64,000 bases of DNA, from the NCBI RefSeq assembly GCF_001902145.1, contig NZ_MRST01000026.1, positions 302,342 to 366,341 on the forward strand, written 5' to 3'. Under the pieces are notes generated by a model that saw only the letters and a list, made by a program, of their open reading frames with translations, was not told the DNA's origin and searched no databases. The stretch is from Pseudomonas fluorescens. GTDB lineage: Bacteria > Pseudomonadota > Gammaproteobacteria > Pseudomonadales > Pseudomonadaceae. Position numbers and translations under genes: made by a program. Of the stretch, positions 1-6,903 are shown piece by piece (the first letter of the stretch is position 1; each line of letters starts with the position of its first letter).

Positions 1-275
1 TCGAACGACACCACCACTTCGCCATTGGCGGCAACGGCAGCAGCCGACAAGCCCGTGCGCCCACCCGATGGCACCAGCGCCACCTTGTGCTCATTGGCCC
101 ACCGGACGATGGCCTGCACCTGCTCGGTGGTCTTGGGGAACACGATGGCGGTGGGTGCGGGGGCGAAGTGCTTGGTCCAATCCTTGCCGTAAGCCTCCAG
201 GGAGTCGGCATCGGTCAGCACTTTGCCGGGCTCAACCAGGGTCTTTAGCTCATCAATCAGGGCAGGATGGGTCAT
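1..275 (-). CDS. D-2-hydroxyglutarate dehydrogenase, FAD-linked (N-terminal part)
   Basis: Only the first 91 residues are in the window; the gene runs off the left edge. The residues read as the start of a PCMH-type FAD-binding oxidase, with the flavin pyrophosphate motif PSGGRTG at residues 69-75. In pseudomonads the gene divergent from serA encodes D-2-hydroxyglutarate dehydrogenase, which re-oxidises the D-2-hydroxyglutarate that SerA makes as a side product and so pulls serine synthesis forward. That function is inferred from this position and the family. The start at 275 has a GAGAG-type site upstream; in-frame ATGs at 299 and 305 are alternatives. A glycolate-oxidase-like FAD enzyme is the other possibility. 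Confidence 0.8.
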   Translation of the reverse strand, partial: MTHPALIDELKTLVEPGKVLTDADSLEAYGKDWTKHFAPAPTAIVFPKTTEQVQAIVRWANEHKVALVPSGGRTGLSAAAVAANGEVVVSF

Positions 276-350
276 CGACAGAACTCTCGAACAATTCATG
301 GTCATCCTGAGAACGCTTCACGTCGCAGGAATAGGTGTTTAGCGGGGTGC

Positions 351-364
351 GTATGCTAGCATAC
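351..364. promoter_or_regulatory. 14-bp perfect palindrome in the divergent promoter region
   Basis: GTATGCTAGCATAC is a perfect palindrome. It sits between the FAD dehydrogenase (start 275) and serA (start 481) and is flanked by partly complementary G-rich and C-rich runs (gcgggg at 342-347, ccccgc just downstream). The placement suits an operator or a leader hairpin. No regulator can be named from sequence alone. Confidence 0.4.
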
Positions 365-480
365 CGCCCCCGCAGGACAGACCCAAAGGGCGTTTCTGCG
401 GTGACGGCTTTCCTGCCGTCCGGGTCAGCTTGCGCTGCTCGACTCCCTGCCAATTTTCTCCGGGATACAGGTTTACGCAG

Positions 481-1710
481 ATGAGCAAGACTTCTCTCGA
501 TAAGAGCAAGATCAAGTTCCTTCTTCTGGAAGGCGTCCACCCATCGGCTGTCGACGTTCTGAAAGCCGCCGGGTACACCAGCATTGAGTACATCACCAGT
601 TCTCTGCCGGAAGCCCAGCTCAAGGAAAAGATCGCCGACGCGCACTTTATCGGCATTCGCTCCCGCACTCAGCTGACCGAAGAGATCTTCGACCACGCCA
701 AGAAACTCGTGGCTGTCGGCTGTTTCTGCATCGGCACCAACCAGGTCGACCTCAATGCAGCGCGCGAGCGCGGCATCGCGGTGTTCAACGCACCGTACTC
801 CAACACCCGTTCCGTTGCGGAGCTGGTGCTGGCCGAGGCCATCCTGCTGCTGCGCGGTATCCCTGAGAAGAACGCTTCCTGCCACCGTGGCGGCTGGATC
901 AAGAGCGCGGCCAACTCCTTCGAAATCCGCGGCAAGAAGCTGGGTATCGTCGGCTACGGCTCGATCGGCACGCAACTGTCGGTGTTGGCTGAAGGCCTGG
1001 GCATGCAGGTGTTCTTCTACGACACCCTGACCAAGCTGCCATTGGGCAACGCCACCCAAGTGGCCAGCCTGACCGAGCTGCTGGGCATGTCCGACATCGT
1101 CACCCTGCACGTCCCGGAAACGGCCGAGACCCAGTGGATGATCGGTGAGAAGGAAATCCGCGCGATCAAGAAAGGCGGGATCCTGATCAACGCCGCACGC
1201 GGCACCGTGGTCGAGCTGGACGCCCTGGCCGACGCGATCAAGGACAAGCACCTGATCGGCGCCGCCATCGACGTGTTCCCGGTGGAGCCACGCTCCAACG
1301 ATGACATCTTCGAAAGCCCGCTGCGTGGCTTGGACAACGTGATCCTGACCCCGCACATCGGCGGCTCCACCGCTGAAGCCCAAGCCAACATCGGCCTGGA
1401 AGTCTCGGAAAAACTGGTCAAGTACAGCGACAACGGTACTTCAGTATCGTCGGTCAACTTCCCGGAAGTGGCCCTCCCGGCTCACCCGGGCAAGCACCGC
1501 CTGCTGCACATCCACCAGAACATCCCGGGCGTGATGATGGAGATCAACAAGGTCTTCGCGGAAAACGGCATCAACATCTCCGGTCAGTTCCTGCAGACCA
1601 ACGAGAAGGTCGGTTACGTGGTGATCGACGTCGACGCCGAGTACTCGGACCTGGCGCAAGAGAAGCTGCAGCACATCAACGGCACTATTCGTAGCCGCGT
1701 GTTGTTCTAA
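481..1710 (+). CDS. serA: D-3-phosphoglycerate dehydrogenase
   Basis: This 409-residue protein catalyses the first committed step of serine synthesis, oxidising 3-phosphoglycerate with NAD; it can also reduce 2-oxoglutarate to D-2-hydroxyglutarate. Visible landmarks are the NAD-binding GYGSIG at residues 158-163 and the catalytic triad R240 (in AARG), E269 (in PVEP) and H292 (in PHIGG), at the same positions as in the E. coli enzyme. A C-terminal ACT domain (about 335-409) normally binds serine for feedback inhibition. The start at 481 gives the usual N-terminus; an in-frame extension to 430 is not needed. A strong terminator follows. Confidence 0.97.
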   Translation: MSKTSLDKSKIKFLLLEGVHPSAVDVLKAAGYTSIEYITSSLPEAQLKEKIADAHFIGIRSRTQLTEEIFDHAKKLVAVGCFCIGTNQVDLNAARERGIAVFNAPYSNTRSVAELVLAEAILLLRGIPEKNASCHRGGWIKSAANSFEIRGKKLGIVGYGSIGTQLSVLAEGLGMQVFFYDTLTKLPLGNATQVASLTELLGMSDIVTLHVPETAETQWMIGEKEIRAIKKGGILINAARGTVVELDALADAIKDKHLIGAAIDVFPVEPRSNDDIFESPLRGLDNVILTPHIGGSTAEAQANIGLEVSEKLVKYSDNGTSVSSVNFPEVALPAHPGKHRLLHIHQNIPGVMMEINKVFAENGINISGQFLQTNEKVGYVVIDVDAEYSDLAQEKLQHINGTIRSRVLF

Positions 1711-1729
1711 CGCTTCAAACGCCGGATAA

Positions 1730-1764
1730 AAAATGGGAGACCCGCAGGGGTCTCCCATTTTTTT
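1730..1764. terminator. Bidirectional Rho-independent terminator
   Basis: A stem of tgggagacc and ggtctccca with a short loop is flanked by an A run on the left and a T run on the right. It lies between the convergent serA and DUF4399 genes and can serve both. Confidence 0.9.
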
Positions 1765-1777
1765 GCCCGAACAACGC

Positions 1778-2218
1778 TTATTTGACGTTAACGGTGATCA
1801 CTTTCGAGGCGACTGTGGGTTCGAACTGGCGATGCACGTTATCGCCGGCCACCAGTTGCAGGGTGTGCTTGCCTGGCGTCAGGGTCAGCTCGGTTTCGGT
1901 CTGCGCCTTGCCAAAGTGAATCGAGGTGGCGGTGGCTGGGATCGCCTCGTTTGCGTTGAGCGACTCCACTTTCTGGTCAACCAGCAGGTGGTGGTGCCCA
2001 GCGTTAGGCACTTGCTTGTCGATCGGCTCCAGGTCCAGCTTCTTGACGCCGAATTTGACGGTGAAGGTTTTGTCGACGGTGGCGCCATCTTTCGGCGAGA
2101 CGATGAACACTTCAGCGCCTTCAGGCGCAGGCGTACGGGGAAGGTCTGCGGCGCTGGCCAACATCGAGGTACCCAGCAGAAGGCTGGCAATCGTTGCACG
2201 GGACAAAAGGGCTTTCAT
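1778..2218 (-). CDS. Periplasmic DUF4399 protein
   Basis: The protein has 146 residues. The N-terminus is a clear signal peptide (MKALLSRATIASLLLGTSML, cleavage near ASA-AD). The mature part has alternating beta strands and a GHHHLLVD segment typical of the DUF4399 family, whose biochemical role is unknown; the histidine cluster could bind a metal, but that is inference. The start at 2218 has a GGAG site in front. It is convergent with serA and shares its terminator. Confidence 0.85.
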   Translation of the reverse strand: MKALLSRATIASLLLGTSMLASAADLPRTPAPEGAEVFIVSPKDGATVDKTFTVKFGVKKLDLEPIDKQVPNAGHHHLLVDQKVESLNANEAIPATATSIHFGKAQTETELTLTPGKHTLQLVAGDNVHRQFEPTVASKVITVNVK

Positions 2219-2352
2219 TCGCTTCTCCAGTTTTTCTGTGAAATCTGTAGGGTTATGACAACTTCGCGATAAATTGCGGTCCAAGGCACCCGACACCATA
2301 ACAAAACGTTGCTGAACGGCGCCTCGCCTGTACGAATTATTTAGGAGTGACC

Positions 2353-2823
2353 ATGCGCTTTTCGCCTGGCCTGTTGCTGTTGCTTCCTCTTCTGAGCCCC
2401 TTGGCTCATGCCGAACTGATTGACGACGTCAATGATCGCGGTGAGCTGCGCATCGTCCTGGAAGCCAACACCCCGCCGTACAATTTCAAGGAGGGCGACA
2501 GACTCGCCGGCTTTGAAGTGGAGCTGGGTGAACTGCTGGCCAAGGAAATGGAGGTGCGCGCCTCGTTTATCACCACCGATCACGCGGACCTGCTTTCCGG
2601 TGTGGAAACCGGCAAGTACGACGTGGCCATTAACCATATCGCTATGACTGCCGAGCTTGAGGATCGTTTCGATTTCAGTGAGGCTTATCACCAGAAGCCG
2701 ACATTGGCGATCCCGTTCCAGAAGGGCAACCCGGCGTTCAAGAGCAGTTTGAACGGGGCGTTGAAGCGGGTGAAGGGCGATGGCCGGTTGAAGGCGCTGT
2801 CGCAGAAATGGTTCGACATGTAG
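2353..2823 (+). CDS. Amino-acid ABC binding protein, FliY-like, missing most of lobe II
   Basis: The 156-residue product has a signal peptide (MRFSPGLLLLLPLLSPLAHA) and then the start of an SBP_bac_3 solute-binding protein: GELRIVLEANTPPYNF, the GFEVELGELLAKEM motif and YDVAINHIAMT. After DFSEAYHQKP at about residue 115 it jumps straight to the family's C-terminal end (IPFQKGNPAFKSSL through LSQKWF). Family members are usually about 250 residues, so roughly 90 residues of the second lobe are absent in frame. It probably cannot form a normal ligand cleft. The stop TAG is the first triplet of a REP element. The ATG at 2353 follows AGGAG; a GTG at 2347 is less likely. Confidence 0.75.
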   Translation: MRFSPGLLLLLPLLSPLAHAELIDDVNDRGELRIVLEANTPPYNFKEGDRLAGFEVELGELLAKEMEVRASFITTDHADLLSGVETGKYDVAINHIAMTAELEDRFDFSEAYHQKPTLAIPFQKGNPAFKSSLNGALKRVKGDGRLKALSQKWFDM

Positions 2824-3157
2824 GAGCTGGCTTGCCTGCGAAGGCGGCCTGGCAGTCAACACAGTTGGACCGTGTACATATCCATTTCTGCGGTAACGGC
2901 CATTTAGGGTTCCGCTCTTACAGCGGCTCACTTTTGAAAAGCGCAAAAGTAAGCAAAACGCTCTTGCCCCACCACTCGGCACCTCGCTCAGGCTCGGTGT
3001 GCCCGTAATCCGCCAGTGATTTGGGGGGGCCGCCTGAGATCAAGATCAAAAGCAGAGCAAGAGCAAGAGCGACTCGCTTCGCATCGTGATTACCGTTGAG
3101 CGCTACAGAGTTGTGTAGATACCTATGGCCATCGCAGGAAAGCCAGCTCCCACATTT
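2819..3157. repeat. Dispersed repeat element between two REP arms
   Basis: This 349-bp gap without a gene holds a forward REP arm at about 2821-2842 (gagctggcttgcctgcga) and an inverted arm at about 3127-3153. Between them lies a segment that resembles a sequence found repeatedly between genes in fluorescent pseudomonads and often mis-called as a short protein with a GARAFCLLLRFSKVSR reading on the minus strand. No gene is called here. The identity of the middle segment rests on recall of that motif. Confidence 0.6.
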
Positions 3158-3172
3158 GATTTATTCAAGTCT

Positions 3173-3655
3173 CTAAAGCTGCATGAGGGCCGTCGCCGCC
3201 TCTGGCAACTCCAACTCACTGAATACCTGCACACCATGACGCTTGAGCAGCGCCGCCGTGACGCCCTCACCACTGACCTTCACCCCACTGAAGGTGCCGT
3301 CATAGGTCAACAGGTTGCCGCAGGATGGGCTGTTGGCCTTGAGAATGGCGATGCGGATGTGATGGCGTTGCACCAGCGCCAAGGCTTGGCGGGCACCGTC
3401 GAGGAAGGCGCTGGTGAAGTCTTCGCCCGCGGCCGTCAGCACCTGGGCGCGGCTTTCCCACACGTCGATGCCCTGCCCTCCAGGTATTTCGGCCGACGGC
3501 CGCGGTGTGGGCAAGCCACCCGCCACTTCCGGGCAGATGGCAACCACGCGGCCTTCAGCTTGCCACGCTGCCAACTGATCGAATGGGCCGCTGGCGCCGC
3601 CGTCATAGCGCACCTTGTGCCCGAGCAGGCAGCGGCTGACCAGAATCTTTTCCAT
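3173..3655 (-). CDS. DUF523 family protein
   Basis: The product has 160 residues and belongs to the DUF523 (YbbK-like) family, whose function is not established. Recognisable are the N-terminal ILVSRCLLGHKVRYDG, CPEVAGGLPTPRP near residue 50, and the cysteine motif LKANSPSCG near residue 115. The conserved cysteines suggest metal binding or redox chemistry, but this is inference. It starts 2 nt after the stop of the oxygenase gene upstream, so the two are co-transcribed. The start at 3655 removes an unlikely arginine-rich extension. Confidence 0.88.
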   Translation of the reverse strand: MEKILVSRCLLGHKVRYDGGASGPFDQLAAWQAEGRVVAICPEVAGGLPTPRPSAEIPGGQGIDVWESRAQVLTAAGEDFTSAFLDGARQALALVQRHHIRIAILKANSPSCGNLLTYDGTFSGVKVSGEGVTAALLKRHGVQVFSELELPEAATALMQL

Positions 3656-3657
3656 GC

Positions 3658-4290
3658 TTAAAACGGCTCGTTGCCCCGCCGGCGAAACCAGCCCGTCAAG
3701 GACAGGCGCTCGCGCGTAGCGGGCAGGACTTCGTGGGGCACCTCGCCCGACAGGAAGACCACCAGGCAACCCCCCGTGGGCACCACGTCGTATTCGACAC
3801 CGCCCTTGAGGTACATGCGCAGTTGGCCGCCATGCTCGGGCAGCCAGGCGTCGTTCAAGTAGATCACCGCCGAGACCATGCGCCGGTCATCGTCGCGAAA
3901 ACGGTCTACGTGCTTGAGGTAAAACGCCCCCGGCGGGTACATCGCAAAGTGGCTTTCGAAATCTTCCAGGCCCAGGAACAGGCTGCGATTCATCGCCAGG
4001 CGCAGGCCGTCCATCACGCCCATGTAGGTGTCGCAGATAGGCGCGTCCCCCTCCTCCAGCCATTGGATATGGTCACCGCGAATACCTTCGCGAATCTCCT
4101 GGGCCGGCCCACGCCCTACCGCTGCGGGTGCCAGTTCACCCTGCGCCGCGCGTTTACGGCACTCAGCCGCCAGCTCCAGGGTCAGAGCCTGGGGCAGGAA
4201 GCCATTTTGCTGCGACCAGCCTTTTTCGGCCAGGTCGTCGACGATGCGTTGCAGCAGCGGGTGATCGAGGGGTATTTGCATGGCGCGCAT
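3658..4290 (-). CDS. 2-oxoglutarate/Fe(II)-dependent oxygenase
   Basis: A protein of about 210 residues of the prolyl 4-hydroxylase-like 2OG-Fe(II) oxygenase superfamily. The iron ligands are visible as HVD (in YLKHVDRFRDDD) and a distal H in VPHEVLPA; the R in RERLSLTGWF should bind 2-oxoglutarate. The substrate is unknown; related enzymes hydroxylate proteins or small molecules. Candidate starts are 4299, 4290 and 4281, all in frame and without a strong ribosome site. The middle one is given. It is followed directly by the DUF523 gene. Confidence 0.82.
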   Translation of the reverse strand: MRAMQIPLDHPLLQRIVDDLAEKGWSQQNGFLPQALTLELAAECRKRAAQGELAPAAVGRGPAQEIREGIRGDHIQWLEEGDAPICDTYMGVMDGLRLAMNRSLFLGLEDFESHFAMYPPGAFYLKHVDRFRDDDRRMVSAVIYLNDAWLPEHGGQLRMYLKGGVEYDVVPTGGCLVVFLSGEVPHEVLPATRERLSLTGWFRRRGNEPF

Positions 4291-4421
4291 AGTATCCATA
4301 CGCCTGAAAATCCGACAGCGCCGTTGAGCGTCTGAATACACTTTAGTCAGGTGACTGATAGGACTTCTCGACAAATCCTACGCCCGACACGGACAATAGT
4401 GGCCGACTGACAGGAGTCCTT

Positions 4422-5174
4422 ATGCGTCGTTTGTTTTTTTCTGTGTTGATGTTCTGCGTTTTGCCCGCCTGGGCAGACGGCCATGACCAGCTGTACAAGG
4501 TCGCCGGCTGGGCCGAACAACGTGCGCACTTCAATGACGCCCTCAGTGCAGCCCAGCAGCGCTACCGCAATAGCCTGCCGCCGGTGGTGTACCAGGCGCT
4601 GGTGGACAACAGCAATAAACGCTTTGCCGCCCAGGCCATGGACCAGCGTGCCGAGGCGCAACTGCGCAAGCACTTGCCCGACCCGAAACCTGCCCTGGCG
4701 TTTTTCCAATCGCCCCTGGGCCGCAAGATCGTCGCCGCCGAGTTGTTGGCCACGCGCCGCGACCAACTGGCAAAAAACGCCCAAGGCCTGCCCAAACTCG
4801 AAGCCGATGCCACCCGCAGCCTGATCATCGGCCACTTGGCCCAGGCCCTGCCCGCCCGCGAGGCCGGCGCCGAGGTCAGCCTGGCGATTGCTGGCGTGGC
4901 GGCCGACAGCTTGAGTCAGATGATCCCCGGTTTGCTCGGTGGCGGTCAGGCACAAGGCATGTTGAATGGGCAGCGTGAGCGGCTGATGCAGCAGATCGAC
5001 AAGGATTTGAACAATACCTTGCTGTATGTCTATCGGGATTTGTCCGACCCGGAGCTGGAAGAGTTTGCCACCTTTGCCGAGTCGCCGGAGGGCAAGGCGT
5101 ATTACCAGGCCGCCCTTGCAGCCATTCGCGCAGGGCTTGCTGTTGGTCAAAGCACCTCAAGCCTGACGCAGTAA
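4422..5174 (+). CDS. Secreted DUF2059 protein
   Basis: The product has 250 residues with a signal peptide (MRRLFFSVLMFCVLPAWADG). A DUF2059 segment lies towards the C-terminus, around YRDLSDPELEEFATFAESPEGKAYYQA. Members are periplasmic helical proteins of unknown function. The gene is divergent from the 2OG oxygenase and is preceded by an AGGAG site. A REP pair follows its stop. Confidence 0.85.
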   Translation: MRRLFFSVLMFCVLPAWADGHDQLYKVAGWAEQRAHFNDALSAAQQRYRNSLPPVVYQALVDNSNKRFAAQAMDQRAEAQLRKHLPDPKPALAFFQSPLGRKIVAAELLATRRDQLAKNAQGLPKLEADATRSLIIGHLAQALPAREAGAEVSLAIAGVAADSLSQMIPGLLGGGQAQGMLNGQRERLMQQIDKDLNNTLLYVYRDLSDPELEEFATFAESPEGKAYYQAALAAIRAGLAVGQSTSSLTQ

Positions 5175-5178
5175 ACCC

Positions 5179-5249
5179 TGTGGGAGCTGGCTTGCCTGCG
5201 ATTGCGATCTGTCAGTGACACCGCTATCGCAGGCAAGCCAGCTCCCACA
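5179..5249. repeat. REP pair (ctggcttgcctgcga type)
   Basis: Inverted arms tgtgggagctggcttgcctg and its complement enclose a short spacer. The pair lies between the convergent DUF2059 and hydrolase genes. Confidence 0.9.
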
Positions 5250-5260
5250 TTTGGACTGCG

Positions 5261-6202
5261 TTATTTCAGGTGATCCGTGAGGAAGTTAAAATATGCTTCG
5301 CGAATCTGCGGAATTTCATTGGCCAAGTGATGCCGACCCCGCTTGAGCATCAACACCTCAGGCCGGTCGAACTTACCCCGCAACACCTGCAGATTGTGCT
5401 GCCAGTCCACCGTCATATCCTCCTCACCCTGCACGATCACCGGGCGCCGGGGGCTGCGTGGTGCGGCTTCGATGCGTTTGATCCAGCGCGCCAGCGACCC
5501 CACCCAGGCGGTAGGCAGTTGGCGGGGCTGTAGCGGGTCGGCTTCCAGGAACGGCTTGAATGCAGGGTCGTTGGAGTTATCGCTGAAACGCCGGGCGATG
5601 CCTTTGACGAACGGGCGCAGCAGGTAATAGCTGACCTGCGACCAACCCCAGGCACGCGGCCGCACCAACGGCGACAGCAGGAAGGTCTTGCCCTGGGCCG
5701 GGCTTTGGGCGCCGTGGTTGAGCAGGTGGTCCACCACGATGGCGCCGCCGGTGCTTTGCCCGAACAGGTGCCACGGTTGCGGCAATTGCAGCGCCTTGGC
5801 CTCGACGAACAACGCCTGTACCACGCTCTGGTACACCGCAAAGTCATCGATGCTGGCGCGCACGCCGCTGGACAAGCCATGGCCGGGCAGGTCGCAGGCG
5901 ATCACCACGAAGCCCTGGTCCAACGCCCAATCCACTACATGGCGATACAGCCCCATGTGATCGTAGAAACCGTGGAACAGGAACATGGTCGCCACCGGCA
6001 CCGGCGGCCACCAGACCTGGGCCACCACCTCGAACCCATCCACCTGCAAGCGCCCCAGGCGGCTCACCGCCGGCACCTGGCGTGCGGCCAGGTCGAGCCC
6101 ATAGAAACGCTGGTAAACCCTCGCCTCGGCTGACAGCGGCTGCGCATCCAACAGGGGGCGCAAGCTTTCGCGCAGATGATCAGGGTCAAAGGTGACAGGC
6201 AT
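5261..6202 (-). CDS. Alpha/beta hydrolase (serine aminopeptidase/monoacylglycerol lipase-like)
   Basis: The protein has 313 residues with an alpha/beta-hydrolase fold. Visible are the oxyanion region FLFHGFYDH, CDLPGHGLSSG, the nucleophile elbow FGQSTGG (Ser in GQSTG), the acid in GEEDMTVDW and the histidine in GRHHLAN. This pattern fits the S33/lysophospholipase-type hydrolase family, whose usual substrates are acylglycerols or esters; the exact substrate is not readable. The start at 6202 follows GGAAG. It is divergent from the thioredoxin-like gene. Confidence 0.88.
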   Translation of the reverse strand: MPVTFDPDHLRESLRPLLDAQPLSAEARVYQRFYGLDLAARQVPAVSRLGRLQVDGFEVVAQVWWPPVPVATMFLFHGFYDHMGLYRHVVDWALDQGFVVIACDLPGHGLSSGVRASIDDFAVYQSVVQALFVEAKALQLPQPWHLFGQSTGGAIVVDHLLNHGAQSPAQGKTFLLSPLVRPRAWGWSQVSYYLLRPFVKGIARRFSDNSNDPAFKPFLEADPLQPRQLPTAWVGSLARWIKRIEAAPRSPRRPVIVQGEEDMTVDWQHNLQVLRGKFDRPEVLMLKRGRHHLANEIPQIREAYFNFLTDHLK

Positions 6203-6300
6203 AAAGGCTTCCAGACTTGCGGTGAAGATGAATATCGAGCTGCGATATTCATCTGTCAGGACAAGCATGGCAAGCTACGCGACCTGCGAGGATACATCCA

Positions 6301-6876
6301 ATGCGACCGCCCTTCCGTAACGCCCTGTTCGCCAGCCTGACCCTGGTTATCTGCGCCGGGGTGCTGTGGGCGGCCTATGACTGGTTCCAGGGCCGCTACC
6401 TGCGCGCCTTCAGCGAACACACCGCGGTATTTTCCGGCGATGCGCTGCAACTGCCCGCCGCCCTCAGCGGCCCTGGCCCGATTCGCCTGGTGCACTTCTG
6501 GGACCCGGCCTGCCCGTGCAATGTAGGTAACCAGCAACACCTGGGCGAGTTGATCGAGCAGTACGCGCCCCAAGGGGTGGAGTTCTATGCCCTGCAAAAA
6601 CCCGGCAGCCACGGCCAGTTGCCCGAGAACCTGCGCCACCTGAATATTCTTGATGCTCTGCCCGGCGCCGACAAAATGCCCGCCAGCCCGGCCGTGGGCA
6701 TTTGGGATCGCACCGGCAAGCTGGCGTATTTCGGCCCCTACAGCGAAGGCCTGACGTGCAACGCCAGCAACAGCTTTATCGAGCCAATCCTCAAGGCCCT
6801 TGGCGCCGGACGCGAAGTGAGTGCCACTCACACCCTTGCGGTAGGCTGCTATTGTTCGTGGCCTAAGGATCTGTAG
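6301..6876 (+). CDS. Membrane-anchored thioredoxin-like protein (DUF6436-like)
   Basis: The 191-residue product has one N-terminal membrane segment (about residues 8-27) and a thioredoxin-like domain. LVHFWDPACPCN sits where a thioredoxin has its CxxC, so the redox pair here is CPC rather than CGPC. PASPAVGIWDRTG corresponds to the cis-proline region, and two further cysteines lie at the C-terminus (GCYCSW). Family members are uncharacterised; a periplasmic thiol role is inferred. It precedes the acylase gene by about 27 nt, so co-transcription is likely. Confidence 0.8.
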   Translation: MRPPFRNALFASLTLVICAGVLWAAYDWFQGRYLRAFSEHTAVFSGDALQLPAALSGPGPIRLVHFWDPACPCNVGNQQHLGELIEQYAPQGVEFYALQKPGSHGQLPENLRHLNILDALPGADKMPASPAVGIWDRTGKLAYFGPYSEGLTCNASNSFIEPILKALGAGREVSATHTLAVGCYCSWPKDL

Positions 6877-6903
6877 TCCCGTCCACTCTCGTAAGGAATG
6901 TTC

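Noticed and set aside
2341..2982. Minus-strand ORF with GARAFCLLLRFSKVSR
   Set aside because: It joins a dispersed repeat to the antisense of the binding-protein gene, so it is treated as repeat DNA, not a protein.
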